Assembly (NCBI GenBank): GCA_937146725.1
Contig: CAKZRU010000015.1
Location: 1-64,000 of the forward strand
Direction: 5' to 3'
DNA: 64,000 nt
Origin: an uncultured Myxococcales bacterium
Lineage (GTDB): Bacteria; Myxococcota_A; Bradymonadia; UBA7976; VGTA01
The notes below the pieces were generated by a model that saw nothing but the letters and a program-made list of their open reading frames with translations, was not told the origin of the DNA and made no database searches. Of this stretch, positions 26,871 through 37,900 are shown piece by piece. Position 1 is the stretch's first letter. The number at the start of each line of letters is the position of its first letter. The translations under genes and the position numbers were made by a program.

Positions 26871-28160
26871 TTGACTACTTTGACAACTTCTAATGTGATT
26901 CAGCACCCATCAGAATTAGCTGAAATCCCTAAAAGACTAAGAGCGCATTACTCAGAGTTTCTTGACTTAGGGTCTACTGATATTTCTCTGGCTGATTCGC
27001 CTACATCTGCCAAGCGTATACTGCTTACCGGACATTCACACCAAGCTTGGCCAAATGCCGCTAAAGAAGGTATTTTAGCGGCATTTCATGATGCCAGCCT
27101 ACATGTAGATGATAAATGGGGAGCTGTATTTGACTGTGCTGAGTTTGTCAGAGAAGAAATCGCATCCATAACTCACACTGACTGTGGTGAAATTGCACTT
27201 GCGCAAAATACCCACGAATTATTTACCCGCTTTTTAAGCGCATTACCTCTGAAAGAAAGACCCGTTATTATTGCGACAGATGGTGAGTTTCATTCTGTGT
27301 ATCGGCAACTTTGTGCGGCTGAGCAAGCGGGATTACTTGAAGTAATATGGATCAAAAGTGATGATTGTGATCTTTTAGCCGAGCGCTTAAGTGAGGCCTT
27401 GAAACAGGTGAAACAGCGTTGTGCGGCAGTCATCACTTCATCGGTCCTTTTTCAAAGCGGAGCCATCGTTCAGAATCTTGCTGAGCTTGCTCAAGATTGT
27501 CTACAATATGGTGCACGTTTATTTATTGATGCTTACCATTCCTTTAAGGTTGTTCCTTTAACCTTAGATGACTTTGGTGAAGCAAAAAGCATCACCTATC
27601 TCAGTGGTGGTGGCTATAAATATGCTCAATGGGGTGAGGGTGTTTGCTGGCTGAGAGTGCCTAATGATGATGTGATTAAACCCATCTTCACTGGTTGGTT
27701 TAGTGATTTTGCTCACCTTCATCAGCCTCGATACAATGAGCAAGGATTAGCAAACCCGATCGCTTATGGTACGCGAGGCGCAGAGCGCTTTGCGGGAAGC
27801 ACCTTTGATCCAAGCTCAATTTATCGGGCGGCTTCTGTGATTCGCTTTTTTCATGAACAGAAGCTGAATATAGAGACTTTACGTGCAATTTCTTTGCATC
27901 AAACCCAATTACTTATTGAGGGGTTATCTCAAGTTTTTCCGGTGATTACTCCGCTTTCAGAGCAAAATCGAGGGGGATTTGTAGCCTTTAGGGTTGATCA
28001 TGCTCAACTTTGGTCTGAAGAATTACGCCAATACAAAGTATTTACTGATGCTCGCGGTTCTGCCCTACGTTTTGGCCCAGCCCCCTATCTGCTTGATCGT
28101 GAAATTCAAGAAGCGATCGCTCGCACTCTAACATTACATAAGGAGAGGCGCAGTCAATGA
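26871..28160 (+). CDS. PLP-dependent class V aminotransferase-fold enzyme (kynureninase-like)
   Basis: 429 residues with a TTG start preceded by an ideal AGGAG. Features: LTGHSHQAWP near the N-terminus, ALAQNTHELFTRF (PLP phosphate region), LFIDAYHSFKVVP (Asp-Ala-x-His of the PLP ring pocket), SGGGYKYAQWGEG with the Schiff-base lysine, and RGAERFAGSTFDPSSIYRA as in kynureninase/cysteine desulfurase-like enzymes. The substrate is not certain; kynureninase itself is only one option. Its stop overlaps the start of yqgE by 4 bases (ATGA), so the two are coupled. Confidence 0.78.
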   Translation: MTTLTTSNVIQHPSELAEIPKRLRAHYSEFLDLGSTDISLADSPTSAKRILLTGHSHQAWPNAAKEGILAAFHDASLHVDDKWGAVFDCAEFVREEIASITHTDCGEIALAQNTHELFTRFLSALPLKERPVIIATDGEFHSVYRQLCAAEQAGLLEVIWIKSDDCDLLAERLSEALKQVKQRCAAVITSSVLFQSGAIVQNLAELAQDCLQYGARLFIDAYHSFKVVPLTLDDFGEAKSITYLSGGGYKYAQWGEGVCWLRVPNDDVIKPIFTGWFSDFAHLHQPRYNEQGLANPIAYGTRGAERFAGSTFDPSSIYRAASVIRFFHEQKLNIETLRAISLHQTQLLIEGLSQVFPVITPLSEQNRGGFVAFRVDHAQLWSEELRQYKVFTDARGSALRFGPAPYLLDREIQEAIARTLTLHKERRSQ

Positions 28161-28699
28161 AGCTTGGCCCTAAAACATTATTAATCGCTTCTCCTCAACT
28201 AGAAGATCCATATTTCAAGGACTCGGTTGTGCTTATTCTTGAGCATGATGATGAAGAAACAGTCGGACTGATTTTAAATCGGGAATCTCGTATTGACTGC
28301 ATCCAAATTATGCAACAGTTCAATTTAGAATGGCATGGGCCTCATGATCATCTGTTGCTCGGTGGCCCGGTTGATCCAAAATCTTTATGGATGGTTCATG
28401 GTGAGGGATGGCCCTTTGATCATAAAACAATCTTTAATGGCGTGAGTGTGAGCCGTAGTGAAGAAGCCTTGAGTGTTTTATGTCATTCACGAGAGCAACG
28501 TCTTAATGTTTATGTGGGTTATGCTGGTTGGGGGGCAGGACAGCTTGAGCGTGAAATTCAAGAAGGTTCTTGGTTGACGGTTGATATTGATGCAGATTTT
28601 ATCTTCGAAATAGACCGAAACGAGATGTGGTCGGAAGCCTTAGCCCGTCTTGGAATTGATGCAGATATGCTTTTAATGGGTGATGATTTAATTCATTGA
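28157..28699 (+). CDS. YqgE/AlgH family protein
   Basis: 180 residues. KTLLIASPQLEDPYFKDSVVLI, GLILNR, LLLGGPVD and YVGYAGWGAGQLEREI are diagnostic of UPF0301/YqgE. The biochemical role is not established. Coupled to the PLP enzyme by a 4-base overlap. Confidence 0.95.
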   Translation: MKLGPKTLLIASPQLEDPYFKDSVVLILEHDDEETVGLILNRESRIDCIQIMQQFNLEWHGPHDHLLLGGPVDPKSLWMVHGEGWPFDHKTIFNGVSVSRSEEALSVLCHSREQRLNVYVGYAGWGAGQLEREIQEGSWLTVDIDADFIFEIDRNEMWSEALARLGIDADMLLMGDDLIH

Positions 28700-28772
28700 T
28701 CTTTATTTATGTTTTTTTATAAAACTGTGAATCAGAGCCGTGAGCGCTATCAGCTCATCCACCCGAAGTCTC

Positions 28773-30176
28773 TCAAGGCGCTAAAAGCTCTAAGGAATTC
28801 CTTTTTAGCTGATGACCATGAACTTGATAATACTGTATGGTCGCAGGCAATAGCTTTCCTGAGTTAATTTTTCTTAAGCCCCATTGGCCTTGTACTTTAG
28901 ATACTCTTCTAATCGCTTGTAGTAAGGGAGAATGAGTCTGTTCACTGATTTTTTGAGCAGATTTAAGCCATAACAGTAGATCAGCTAATTCTAATTCTAA
29001 GCTGTTCGCAGTAGGCTTTTCTTTCATATAGAGTTGGCCTTTTTGAGCTAAGGCAGGTCTTTCTAAAACAACAGTACCCTCAAGGGCATATTGATCACTT
29101 AACTGACGCATGATACGACTGATGATATGTCCACTTCCTAAGCTAGTGATCAAGTGATATGAACTTTGATGATTCCGTTGTAAGTTTGAGCTCTCTTTCA
29201 CCAATAAAGAAATAATGGTTTTTAGTGTTTTACCTCGAGCTAAAATAACAACCGAACTATGCGTGGGGATATATCCATTTGAATGGCTTTTAGATACTCG
29301 TCCGACTTGACCTAGTTCAGCTTTCCACAAGTGATTACGCTTGTTTGGTTGGGCTTTATGAAGAATGACTACACTTGCAAGCTTCATTCTACAAGACTTA
29401 AGTAGGCGCTGAAGTCTTTTGGCGATTAAGCGACTTTTGGGTTGATCAAGTAGTATGATCTGCGCTTGTTTTCGATACATGCATAGATAATCAGCCAAAG
29501 CTTGAGCTTCATCTTGTGCTTCTAGGCGCCAAGAAAAGTTCACGTGATTGGTACTTAAAGTTGGTAAAGAGCCTAATGGAAACCAAGGAAGCTCATACCA
29601 TTGGATTCTTTGAGATAAGTGCAAGATCACCTGTGGGGATAATGGCCCTAGTAATATATCAATCTCCGCAGATTGATTAGCGGTCGGCTTCACCCAGCGA
29701 TCGAGAGCTTTCAAGGCATAAATAGGATCGCTTTGCGTATCAGCAAACTTAAACGCAAAACTTGGATATTGTTTTTGTAGGTAAGTTAAACTGGCTTGAA
29801 TCAGCTTACCCCAAGCTTGATGTGCTCCACTTAAAGGGAGAAGAACTCCGATTTGTAGCTTTTTATGTATTAAATGAGATTGAACCAACTGAGAGGATGT
29901 AGAGCTATGCTGAAGTGTTTGTGGAAGAACGGCTTGAGTTGGTGCTTGGTGCCATTGCGTAAAACTCTGTTGTTGGAATGTTTTACTGGGTTTATGATGA
30001 TCGACTAAGTCGGAAGCAGGTTGGTGTTTTGAAAAGGAAGGCCCGCTTGTTAATGATGCTGTGTCTGTTTGCTGCGATAATCCTTGTTGAGTTGTCTTTG
30101 GTTTAACAGAACAAGAACAAAAGACTATGCCTAATAAAAAGATGAAGCTGAATCTTGTTTTACTCTTTATTATCAT
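28773..30176 (-). CDS. Periplasmic-binding-fold lipoprotein (LpoA-like)
   Basis: About 467 residues from ATG 30176 (AAGG just upstream); a TTG at 30200 would add eight residues. Lipoprotein signal (FIFLLGIVFCSCS), then a Gln/Ser/Thr-rich linker of ~90 residues. From LQIGVLLPLSGAHQAWGKLI a type-1 periplasmic-binding fold runs to the end (DTQSDP, ILLGPLSP, ALEGTVVLERP). This resembles penicillin-binding-protein activator LpoA and leucine-binding receptors. A regulator of peptidoglycan synthases or a sensor is likely; no transport partner lies nearby. Convergent with yqgE. Confidence 0.72.
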   Translation of the reverse strand: MIIKSKTRFSFIFLLGIVFCSCSVKPKTTQQGLSQQTDTASLTSGPSFSKHQPASDLVDHHKPSKTFQQQSFTQWHQAPTQAVLPQTLQHSSTSSQLVQSHLIHKKLQIGVLLPLSGAHQAWGKLIQASLTYLQKQYPSFAFKFADTQSDPIYALKALDRWVKPTANQSAEIDILLGPLSPQVILHLSQRIQWYELPWFPLGSLPTLSTNHVNFSWRLEAQDEAQALADYLCMYRKQAQIILLDQPKSRLIAKRLQRLLKSCRMKLASVVILHKAQPNKRNHLWKAELGQVGRVSKSHSNGYIPTHSSVVILARGKTLKTIISLLVKESSNLQRNHQSSYHLITSLGSGHIISRIMRQLSDQYALEGTVVLERPALAQKGQLYMKEKPTANSLELELADLLLWLKSAQKISEQTHSPLLQAIRRVSKVQGQWGLRKINSGKLLPATIQYYQVHGHQLKRNSLELLAP

Positions 30177-30356
30177 TGCCTTATGAATGTTTTTTATCAA
30201 GATTACGGTAAGTTTCTTAGGGATTTAAATTGAAAATATTTGTAAAAGATGACTCTTTATGCGTTGTCTGCTTGTATCAAAGCAAAGGGTAGAGTAAACC
30301 AATACATCTATCTAGAGCATCTTTGGCCGATTTTACAACGATTAAGGAGAACGCAT

Positions 30357-31667
30357 ATGTCAACTGCTCCACAAGCCGCCGCAGAAAAGTTAGGTATTTT
30401 ACTCCCTGGTATGGGAGCTGTCGGAAGTACTGTTATTGCAGGCGTACTTGCAATTAGAGCGGGCTTAGGCCAACCCATTGGTTCACTGACTCAAATGGGT
30501 CGAATTCGTTTGGGGAAGCGTACTGAAAAACGCAATCCTTTAATCCAAGATGTCGTTCCTTTAACCGGATTAGATGGTTTAGTATTTGGGGGATGGGATA
30601 TTTTTGGTGGCGATATGTATGATGCCTGCCAAACCGCAAAAGTACTTGATGGAACTTTACTTGAGCAAATCAAAGACGAACTGCAAGCGATTAAGCCTTT
30701 TCCGGGTGCCTTTGATCCAAGCTTTGTAAAACGTCTAAACGGCACCGATATGAAGCAAGGTACCCGACGTGAAATGGCCGAAGCTGTTCGTGAAGATATT
30801 CGACAGTTTAAGGCAACTCATGGTCTTGAGCGTGTGGTCATGGTGAACTGCTGTAGTACCGAAATCTACATTGAGCCAAGTGATGTTCATATGAGCATTG
30901 AAGCCTTTGAAGCGGGTTTAGATGCGGATGAAAAACTGATTAGTCCCGCAATGATTTATGCATATGCTGCAATTAAAGAAGGCGTACCTTATGCGAATGG
31001 TACACCAAGCCTAGCTGCAGATATTCCAGCTTTGGTTGATCTTGCTCATCAGCATGTTGTCCCAACTGGTGGTAAAGACTTTAAGACCGGTCAGACGCTC
31101 ATGAAAACAGTACTTGCCCCCATGTTTAAAGCTCGTATGCTTGGTGTAAAGGGCTGGTTTAGTACCAATATCTTGGGTAACCGCGATGGTGAAGTTCTTG
31201 ATGAGCCGGAGAACTTTAAAAGCAAAGAAAAAACTAAGCTAGGTGTACTTGATAATATCCTTCAACCCGAGCTTCATCCAGAGCTTTATGGTGATCTGTA
31301 TCACAAGGTTCGTATCAACTACTATCCACCTCGTGGCGATGATAAAGAAGGTTGGGACAACATCGATATTATGGGATGGCTTGGCTATCCTATGCAAATC
31401 AAGGTTGACTTTCTCTGTCGTGACTCAATTTTAGCGGCCCCGATTGTTCTCGATTTAGCGCTCTTTTTAGATTTTGCTTCTCGCTGTGGTAAGCGTGGCG
31501 TTCAAGAGTGGCTCAGTTTTTATTGGAAAAGCCCAATTACGGCGCCAAGCGTTTATCCAGAGCATGATCTGTTTGTACAGTTATCTAAGCTCAAAAATAA
31601 TCTTCGTCACATGATTGGTGAGGAGCTCATTACCCACTTAGGTGTTGAGTATTACGAGGATAACTAA
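30357..31667 (+). CDS. ino1: Inositol-3-phosphate synthase
   Basis: 436 residues from ATG 30357, directly after AAGGAG; an upstream in-frame ATG lacks a site. GILLPGMGAVGSTVIAGV is the NAD-binding fold, NGTPSLAADIPAL, GKDFKTGQT and GWFSTNILGNRDG are MIP-synthase hallmarks, and MGWLGYPMQIKVDFLCRDSILAAP closes the active site. It turns glucose-6-phosphate into 1L-myo-inositol 3-phosphate. In Gram-negatives this may feed inositol lipids or osmolytes. Confidence 0.95.
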   Translation: MSTAPQAAAEKLGILLPGMGAVGSTVIAGVLAIRAGLGQPIGSLTQMGRIRLGKRTEKRNPLIQDVVPLTGLDGLVFGGWDIFGGDMYDACQTAKVLDGTLLEQIKDELQAIKPFPGAFDPSFVKRLNGTDMKQGTRREMAEAVREDIRQFKATHGLERVVMVNCCSTEIYIEPSDVHMSIEAFEAGLDADEKLISPAMIYAYAAIKEGVPYANGTPSLAADIPALVDLAHQHVVPTGGKDFKTGQTLMKTVLAPMFKARMLGVKGWFSTNILGNRDGEVLDEPENFKSKEKTKLGVLDNILQPELHPELYGDLYHKVRINYYPPRGDDKEGWDNIDIMGWLGYPMQIKVDFLCRDSILAAPIVLDLALFLDFASRCGKRGVQEWLSFYWKSPITAPSVYPEHDLFVQLSKLKNNLRHMIGEELITHLGVEYYEDN

Positions 31668-31730
31668 AACGAGCTCTATCCAAGTAGCAAGCTGTCAGAC
31701 TCTTTTATATTAATGACTTAAGGACAGACG

Positions 31731-33110
31731 ATGAAGGTCACCGTAATCGGGAGTGGTTATGTAGGTTTAGTGGTCGGCGCTTGTCTTGCTGATGCGGGTA
31801 ATCGGGTCAACTGCGTTGATATCAATCCGCAAAAAGTAGACAGTTTAACCCAAGGGATTGTACCTTTTTTTGAGCCTGGACTTTCAGATGTAGTTAAGCG
31901 CAATGTTGACGCTGAACGCTTAAGCTTTACGACGGATACAGTAAGTGCCTGTCGTGAAGGTGAAGTGATCTTTATTGCGGTTGGCACACCTCAAGGTGAT
32001 GATGGTTCCGCCGAACTTCGCTATGTACATGCGGTTGCTGATCAAATCGGTGAGGCTTTATCCTTTGATGATTCGGGCGCTCAAGCCGAGGGGTATAAAG
32101 TAATTTTAACCAAATCTACTGTACCTATCGGAACAAGCGATGAAGTATCAAGACGAGTTGGGCTCAAAGCAAAGCATCCTTTTGTGGTATGTTCAAACCC
32201 AGAGTTTCTCAAAGAAGGCGATGCACTGAATGACTTTCTTAAGCCTGATCGTATTATCTTAGGCGTTCCGGAAAACGAAGCCGGTGCTTGTGCCGAACGA
32301 GTGGTGAGACGCTTATATGCAAGTTTTTATCGCAAAAGCGATCGTCTTCAGGTCATGAATGTTCGTTCAAGTGAAATGACCAAATATGCAGCAAATGCTA
32401 TGCTTGCCACCAAAATTAGCTTTATGAATGAACTCAGCCAACTCGCCGAAGCAGTGGGGGCTGATATTGAAAAAGTAAGAATGGGAATCGGTTCGGATCC
32501 CCGAATCGGTTATTCTTTCTTGTTTGCAGGTGCGGGATATGGTGGCTCTTGTTTTCCCAAAGATGTGAAAGCACTTAGGCATTTATCAGTAAAAGAAGGC
32601 GCACCTTTAGGCATTTTGGAAGCCGTAGACCAAGCGAATCAAAAACAAAAACAGGTTCTCTTTAAACGGGCTCTAAAACATTATGGCTCAAAAGAAGCCT
32701 TAGCCGGAAAACGCTTTGCTGTGTGGGGCTTATCATTCAAGCCCCGTACCGATGATATGAGAGAAGCACCAAGTATCGATTTGATTCAGGCATTGATCAA
32801 AGCCGGTGCTAAGGTATTGGCCTATGATCCAGAAGCTATGGAAGTGGCGCAGGAAATCTTTGCTACTGAGATTGCCCAAGAAGACTTGCAGCTTTGTTCA
32901 CGTCACACCGATTGTGTTCAAAATGCCGATGCCTTATTTATTGTCACCGAATGGAGACTCTTTCATCATCCAGACTTTGACTCTTTAAAGACTCAATTAA
33001 ATGAACCGGTGATTTTTGATGGTAGAAATCTTTATGATCCGACTCATATGAAGCAAAAAGGCTTTATTTACTACGGGATTGGACGGGGTGATTCCGTTCA
33101 AAGCTCTTGA
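31731..33110 (+). CDS. ugd: UDP-glucose 6-dehydrogenase
   Basis: 459 residues. GSGYVGLVVGACLADAGN (NAD fold), GTPQGDDGSAE, KSTVPIGTSDEV, SNPEFLKEGDA, and GGSCFPKD with catalytic Cys274, then GLSFKPRTDDMREAPS. Produces UDP-glucuronate for surface polysaccharide or LPS. The 3' end overlaps the convergent kdsB-fusion gene by 13 bases. Confidence 0.97.
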   Translation: MKVTVIGSGYVGLVVGACLADAGNRVNCVDINPQKVDSLTQGIVPFFEPGLSDVVKRNVDAERLSFTTDTVSACREGEVIFIAVGTPQGDDGSAELRYVHAVADQIGEALSFDDSGAQAEGYKVILTKSTVPIGTSDEVSRRVGLKAKHPFVVCSNPEFLKEGDALNDFLKPDRIILGVPENEAGACAERVVRRLYASFYRKSDRLQVMNVRSSEMTKYAANAMLATKISFMNELSQLAEAVGADIEKVRMGIGSDPRIGYSFLFAGAGYGGSCFPKDVKALRHLSVKEGAPLGILEAVDQANQKQKQVLFKRALKHYGSKEALAGKRFAVWGLSFKPRTDDMREAPSIDLIQALIKAGAKVLAYDPEAMEVAQEIFATEIAQEDLQLCSRHTDCVQNADALFIVTEWRLFHHPDFDSLKTQLNEPVIFDGRNLYDPTHMKQKGFIYYGIGRGDSVQSS

Positions 33111-34852
33111 AAGAGTTGGCGAGCTCTTTCTAGGTCCTCAGCAGTATCAATCCCTGGTAAATGGCCATTCTTTAAGCAAACCACTCCAATCTCATGTCCA
33201 TGCTCTAGCCAAGTGAGTTGCTCTAAATCCTCAGCCTTGGCTAAAGCTGTTCGCTTTAAATCGAGCAAGTACATGGCCTTGCGATGAAAGGCATAAACAC
33301 CAATATGCTGGTGTGTACCCGTTGCTTGTCGAGTAAAGTATAGTGCTTTTTGCCAAGAAAGACTTTGGGGATGCTGTTTTTTGACAGCCAGTCTTGACTC
33401 AAGGCTAGCCAAACAGACTTTAACCAGTGAATGACTTTTAAGTTGTGATTCTTGTTCGCTCTTATGGACAGATAGAGGACTGGCTAAGGTTGCGATATGA
33501 ATGCCAATACGAGCAAAGTGAGGTAGGGCTTCGATTAAAGCCTCAAGACTTTCAATCGGTAAAAAGGGTTCATCACCTTGTACATTGATGATCCAATCAG
33601 AGTCGATCAGCGCTCTTAATTGTTCATAAGCTCTAAGTACTCTTTGACTTCCAGAATGACATTCTTGAGTGATCAACTGTTTATATAGTTTGTGATTTTT
33701 AATCCCTTCAGCTTGATCTAGAATGACTTGAGCATCGCTTGCTAAGACGATTGGATTTTGTGTTTCAAGAGTGCTGAGTCGATCCAAAACTCTATAAATC
33801 ATGCTTTGGCCATGAATTTGAGCTAAAGCTTTATGCTTGAGTCGAGTAGAATGTAGACGAGCAGGCACAAAAAGCCAAGGTGACTTAGGTGGCTGTAGTC
33901 CAAGCCTTTCTCTTAGAGCTTGATAAGCTTGACTCCATTGTTCACCAGTGCTCTCTCGTTGACAAAGCTCGGCCGGCAAAGTTGAACCTTGATTTAAGGC
34001 CTGATTCTGATGATTTTTTACAGGTTGATCAGCTGTTTTCTGTTGCTTAGAGCTCGGCTGAGAACCAACAGTATATGCCAACTCAAAAATCTCATAAGTC
34101 GCCGGTGCATTTGGACGAGGTCTAATCATACAGTGCCCAACAAGTTTTAAGTTTTCTATCTGATCGATCGCCTTGATGGTTCGCACATGATTTTGCCCAT
34201 CCATCAACATAAAAGCTCGACTACTTGAGGTTGGTGCTAATAATTGAACCGTTGCTTTTAAGTAATCTTCAATGCCTCCCTTTAACTCAAAACGGCCACT
34301 CGCTCTTTGTTGATCTTTTGGCATCACTCCACTGCCAATTGGCATAAATGGAGGGGCACCACAAATCAGTTCATATCTTGAACTAGACTGATGATCTATA
34401 AACGATAAGTCCTGATGACTAGGAGTCTGTTTTGAACTTAATTCTTGATGAAGGATTGACCGAGCTTGAAGAATACTTTTTGGATCTCTTAAATCTCCCA
34501 AGATAGGACAAAATCTCTTATCGAGTTGATTGAGTGCTTTGTTTTTAAGCGAAAGTTCATAAGATTCCTTAAAGGCCTCAATGCCCACAAAAGTCGTATT
34601 TGGCCATAATGCACTAAGAATTAAGCTAATTGTTCCTTTACCTACACCAAGTTCTAAAACATACTTTGGCGCTTGATGAGAATGACTTTGATAGAGCGCC
34701 CAAGCAAGTAGTTGATCATCACTGGTTGCTTTATGGCCTTTAGTGCGCTGAATGATCCAACGTCCTATGCTTAAAAAATCAAGTCTTTCATCAAGGTTTA
34801 ACTTGATCTCAGACTCCGAGAGTTTAGGCTCTTTTATGCCAAGTCTTTTCAA
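33098..34852 (-). CDS. Fusion: TrmN6-like methyltransferase plus KdsB cytidylyltransferase
   Basis: 584 residues. Residues ~1-262: SAM-dependent methyltransferase with LELGVGKG (66-73), an acidic GIEAF (90-94) and, in place of the NPPY motif, GAPPF (165-169), then RFELKGGIEDYL and the RPRPNAPATYEIFELAY ending typical of TrmN6-like tRNA methylases. A Gln/Ser linker (263-320) joins a complete CMP-KDO synthetase: FVPARLHSTRLKHKAL, NVQGDEPFLP, HIGVYAFHRKAM, EDLEQLTWLEHG, GIDTAEDLERA. KdsB activates KDO for LPS inner core. I see no stop or frameshift between the halves. The fusion is unusual, and the NPPY change makes methyltransferase activity uncertain. Confidence 0.85.
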   Translation of the reverse strand: MKRLGIKEPKLSESEIKLNLDERLDFLSIGRWIIQRTKGHKATSDDQLLAWALYQSHSHQAPKYVLELGVGKGTISLILSALWPNTTFVGIEAFKESYELSLKNKALNQLDKRFCPILGDLRDPKSILQARSILHQELSSKQTPSHQDLSFIDHQSSSRYELICGAPPFMPIGSGVMPKDQQRASGRFELKGGIEDYLKATVQLLAPTSSSRAFMLMDGQNHVRTIKAIDQIENLKLVGHCMIRPRPNAPATYEIFELAYTVGSQPSSKQQKTADQPVKNHQNQALNQGSTLPAELCQRESTGEQWSQAYQALRERLGLQPPKSPWLFVPARLHSTRLKHKALAQIHGQSMIYRVLDRLSTLETQNPIVLASDAQVILDQAEGIKNHKLYKQLITQECHSGSQRVLRAYEQLRALIDSDWIINVQGDEPFLPIESLEALIEALPHFARIGIHIATLASPLSVHKSEQESQLKSHSLVKVCLASLESRLAVKKQHPQSLSWQKALYFTRQATGTHQHIGVYAFHRKAMYLLDLKRTALAKAEDLEQLTWLEHGHEIGVVCLKNGHLPGIDTAEDLERARQLFQEL

Positions 34853-34949
34853 GATAGGTTTTCCTTACATTTAGTTTAGGTGGCTTTTTGCCTGCTCTAC
34901 ATTTGCTAGGTCACTTGTAAGCTTTATACAATTATTATTTATGTGATTC

Positions 34950-37900
34950 ATGTCTCAAAAAGATCAATTTCCAGTGTCAGACGATCCTCTCAGCCATGAC
35001 ATGCAGTCATCTGAAATGCTTTTTACTTCCCTTTTAAAGAAGTTTGAGGCGACTTATGCTACTCAGACTCAAAAAAGCAAGTCGGAAGCCGATCAGCAAA
35101 AAGATCAAGATCCTGTCAAAAAAACTGTCAAAAGTCCTGCAAAAGACACGATTAAAAATACGAATGAAAGCGCCTTAGCTCTCATCGGGCTTAGACTTGA
35201 TCTTAAAGCTCAACGATTACTAGAGTTGGCCCAGCTTTATCCAAGTTGCTTACGTGAGCTAAAACTATACTTTCAAAAGCATAACCTTAGACAGCAAGCC
35301 CTAGAAAGCGATTGGCAAAAAGATCTTGTACCTCAAGCACTTGTGCAGTATCTCAATTATATTGCTCGACAGCCTAATGATCATCAAATCCGTCTGTATT
35401 GTGGAAGAATCTTGATTCAACGAGGTGAGGTCGACGCAGCCTTAGCCTTGTATAAAAAGGGCGCTGCTTATGGTGAAGATGCATATCTACTTGCCTTAAA
35501 AGCGGAAATCTCTCTAAGTCAGGCGCAATTCAATGATGCCTATGAAACAGCACTCAAAGCGCGCCGTCTAAGTCAAGATTCATCTGAAATGAGTGGATTG
35601 GTTGATATAGAGCTGATTTACTTTCGAAGCGCTCAATATCTAGGTAAAGAGGACCTTATTCACTTTCCTCTGATGCAACTGAGTTTGCAAAATCCTGATC
35701 ATATTTTATTAAAAGCTAGGGCTCTATCACAGCCGAATCCCTATTGTACGCCAAGTGAGCAGTTGGCTGCCGTATATGAAGCATACCAACAACAACCTCA
35801 TCGCTACCTACGGCAAGCCTATATTCATGCTCTCATTAGAAATCAAGATTATCTACAAGCTTATCAGGAAGCAAAAAGTTTACTTAAGCAAGTCACTCTC
35901 GACACCGAGGCGCTTTTATCGCTCGTGCTTTCTGCCTTTCATTTGTCCAAAATTGACGAGGCGATTAAACACTGTGAAACGCTTAGAGAAAAGCTTCCTC
36001 ATTCCCAAGATATACTCGCTGTCTACTTAATAATTTTGAGCCAAAATGGGGCTTCTTTTGAAAGCCTAAAACCCATGTTTGAAGGCTTATATGCTCACGC
36101 TACCTATTCACCTAGGATTGCCTTATATTGTATTGAACTACTCAGCTTGTGGGAACAGTATACACCCGCCCAAGCTCTGACTCAAAATCTACAGCAAGAC
36201 TATCCATACTTGTTTAGAGTACAGATGAATTATGTCGAAATGCTTTTGAGACTCGGAAATCTAGAAGAAGCCAAAGAGTATTTATCTATCTTGTGGCATA
36301 ATCAAGCTTTTGAAGCTATTTTAGACGATGGACAAAGTGTTTATCCTCAAAGAATGCACTTACTCAGCGCAGAAATCGCCTTACTCAGTAATCTTGAAGA
36401 AAGCGATTATGAAAAAGAATTCCATACAGCCTTGGAAAAGTGTGCAGACCAGCCAAGTAAGCTTGAGTTTGAAGTTCGTTACTACATCAAGCAACAAGAG
36501 TTTGAACAGGCTAAGGCTAAGGCATATGAACTCTGCCAGCAAAAGCCTATGAATCCAGCCTATCTTGAATATTTATTGAATATGATTTGTCAAACTGAAG
36601 CGGATATTGTTCCTAAGCTCATTGAGTTTGAACAAAATCTACATCCAGTAGCGCGTCAGGCATCATTACTCACTTTGCTTGCTTATTTACTGCTTAAGAA
36701 AGGTGAAGCAGAGCGCTCTAAGTCTTTATGTGATGAAGCTCTTAGTGATGAAGCTCTTAAGCAAAATCAAGTGATGAGTTTTGGGGTCCAAAGATTTATG
36801 ATGGCTTGTGAAACGGCTTATGTTTTAAAGCACAAAGTAGCCCTCAAGCTATGGAGTGAGCAAGCGAGCAAGCATTTTGCAGATCATCCACAGATACAGT
36901 TTTATCTGGCAATGAGTCATTGGTATGAGGGCCAATTCTCAGAGGCTTTATATTTGAGCTTAGGTAGTCTAGAGCAGAGTCTTGAGCAGGAAGGTTGCCT
37001 ACAAGACCCTCAATTTGCGGAACAATTATTAATCACCACGATTTGGGCTTGTGAACTGGAAGATTATCAGCAAGCTAAAGCTTTACTAGAATTACTTTAT
37101 GAGCATGAAGCAAGTGATGAGCATGAACTTGAAGCTTTGCTTTTGCGAGTGTATCTCAATCAAGATGATGAAGTCACTTTTAACCAAGGCGTACAATTGG
37201 CGCAAACTTGGGTACAAGATTCAGATCTAGCTGAACATAAACAAAAAGTCGAACTCTTAGTTGACTGGCTTTTGGAAGCAATCCCGATTAAGTCCTTGGA
37301 TTCTTTAGGAGAGGATGAAGGCCTATTTGATGATCAAATGTTGCCAAGCCCTTTGAATCATGAGCGCTTAACCATCGCTCTCAGTCTGCTAAATCAATAT
37401 CTGACCACAGAAAGTCAGGATCTCTCTCTATGGAGACGCTTAGCCATGACTCATGTACAGCTTGAAGATTTAGACTCAGCGCTTTTCTGCTTGGAACATA
37501 TTTGTACCTTCCCAGATTGTATCGCTTATGACTATTTTATCTTGAGTAAGGTTTTTGAAAGCATGGGGCAGATCGACCAAGCTAGATCTAGCCTTGAACG
37601 TGGTCTAAGTATTGTTGAGCCCGATGAACGCTTTAATTATTTACAAAATCTTGCCTGTGTTTTGATAAAGCAAGGAGATCATCAGTATGCTCGGCATATT
37701 TTTGAGTCTTTAATCTCTCAAGTGTATGAACTTGCGCAAGCCGAATTAAGTGAATTGGATTTAAAGGCTGATCATCAGGATATTTTAAAAGACCAAGACT
37801 CCAAAGGGGCTTATTTAGTGGAAGAATGGAAGGTAGAGTCTTTGGAAACAAGTGTGAGTGAGCTATTACATCTTTGGTTGGCACAGAGCTTAAATGAATG

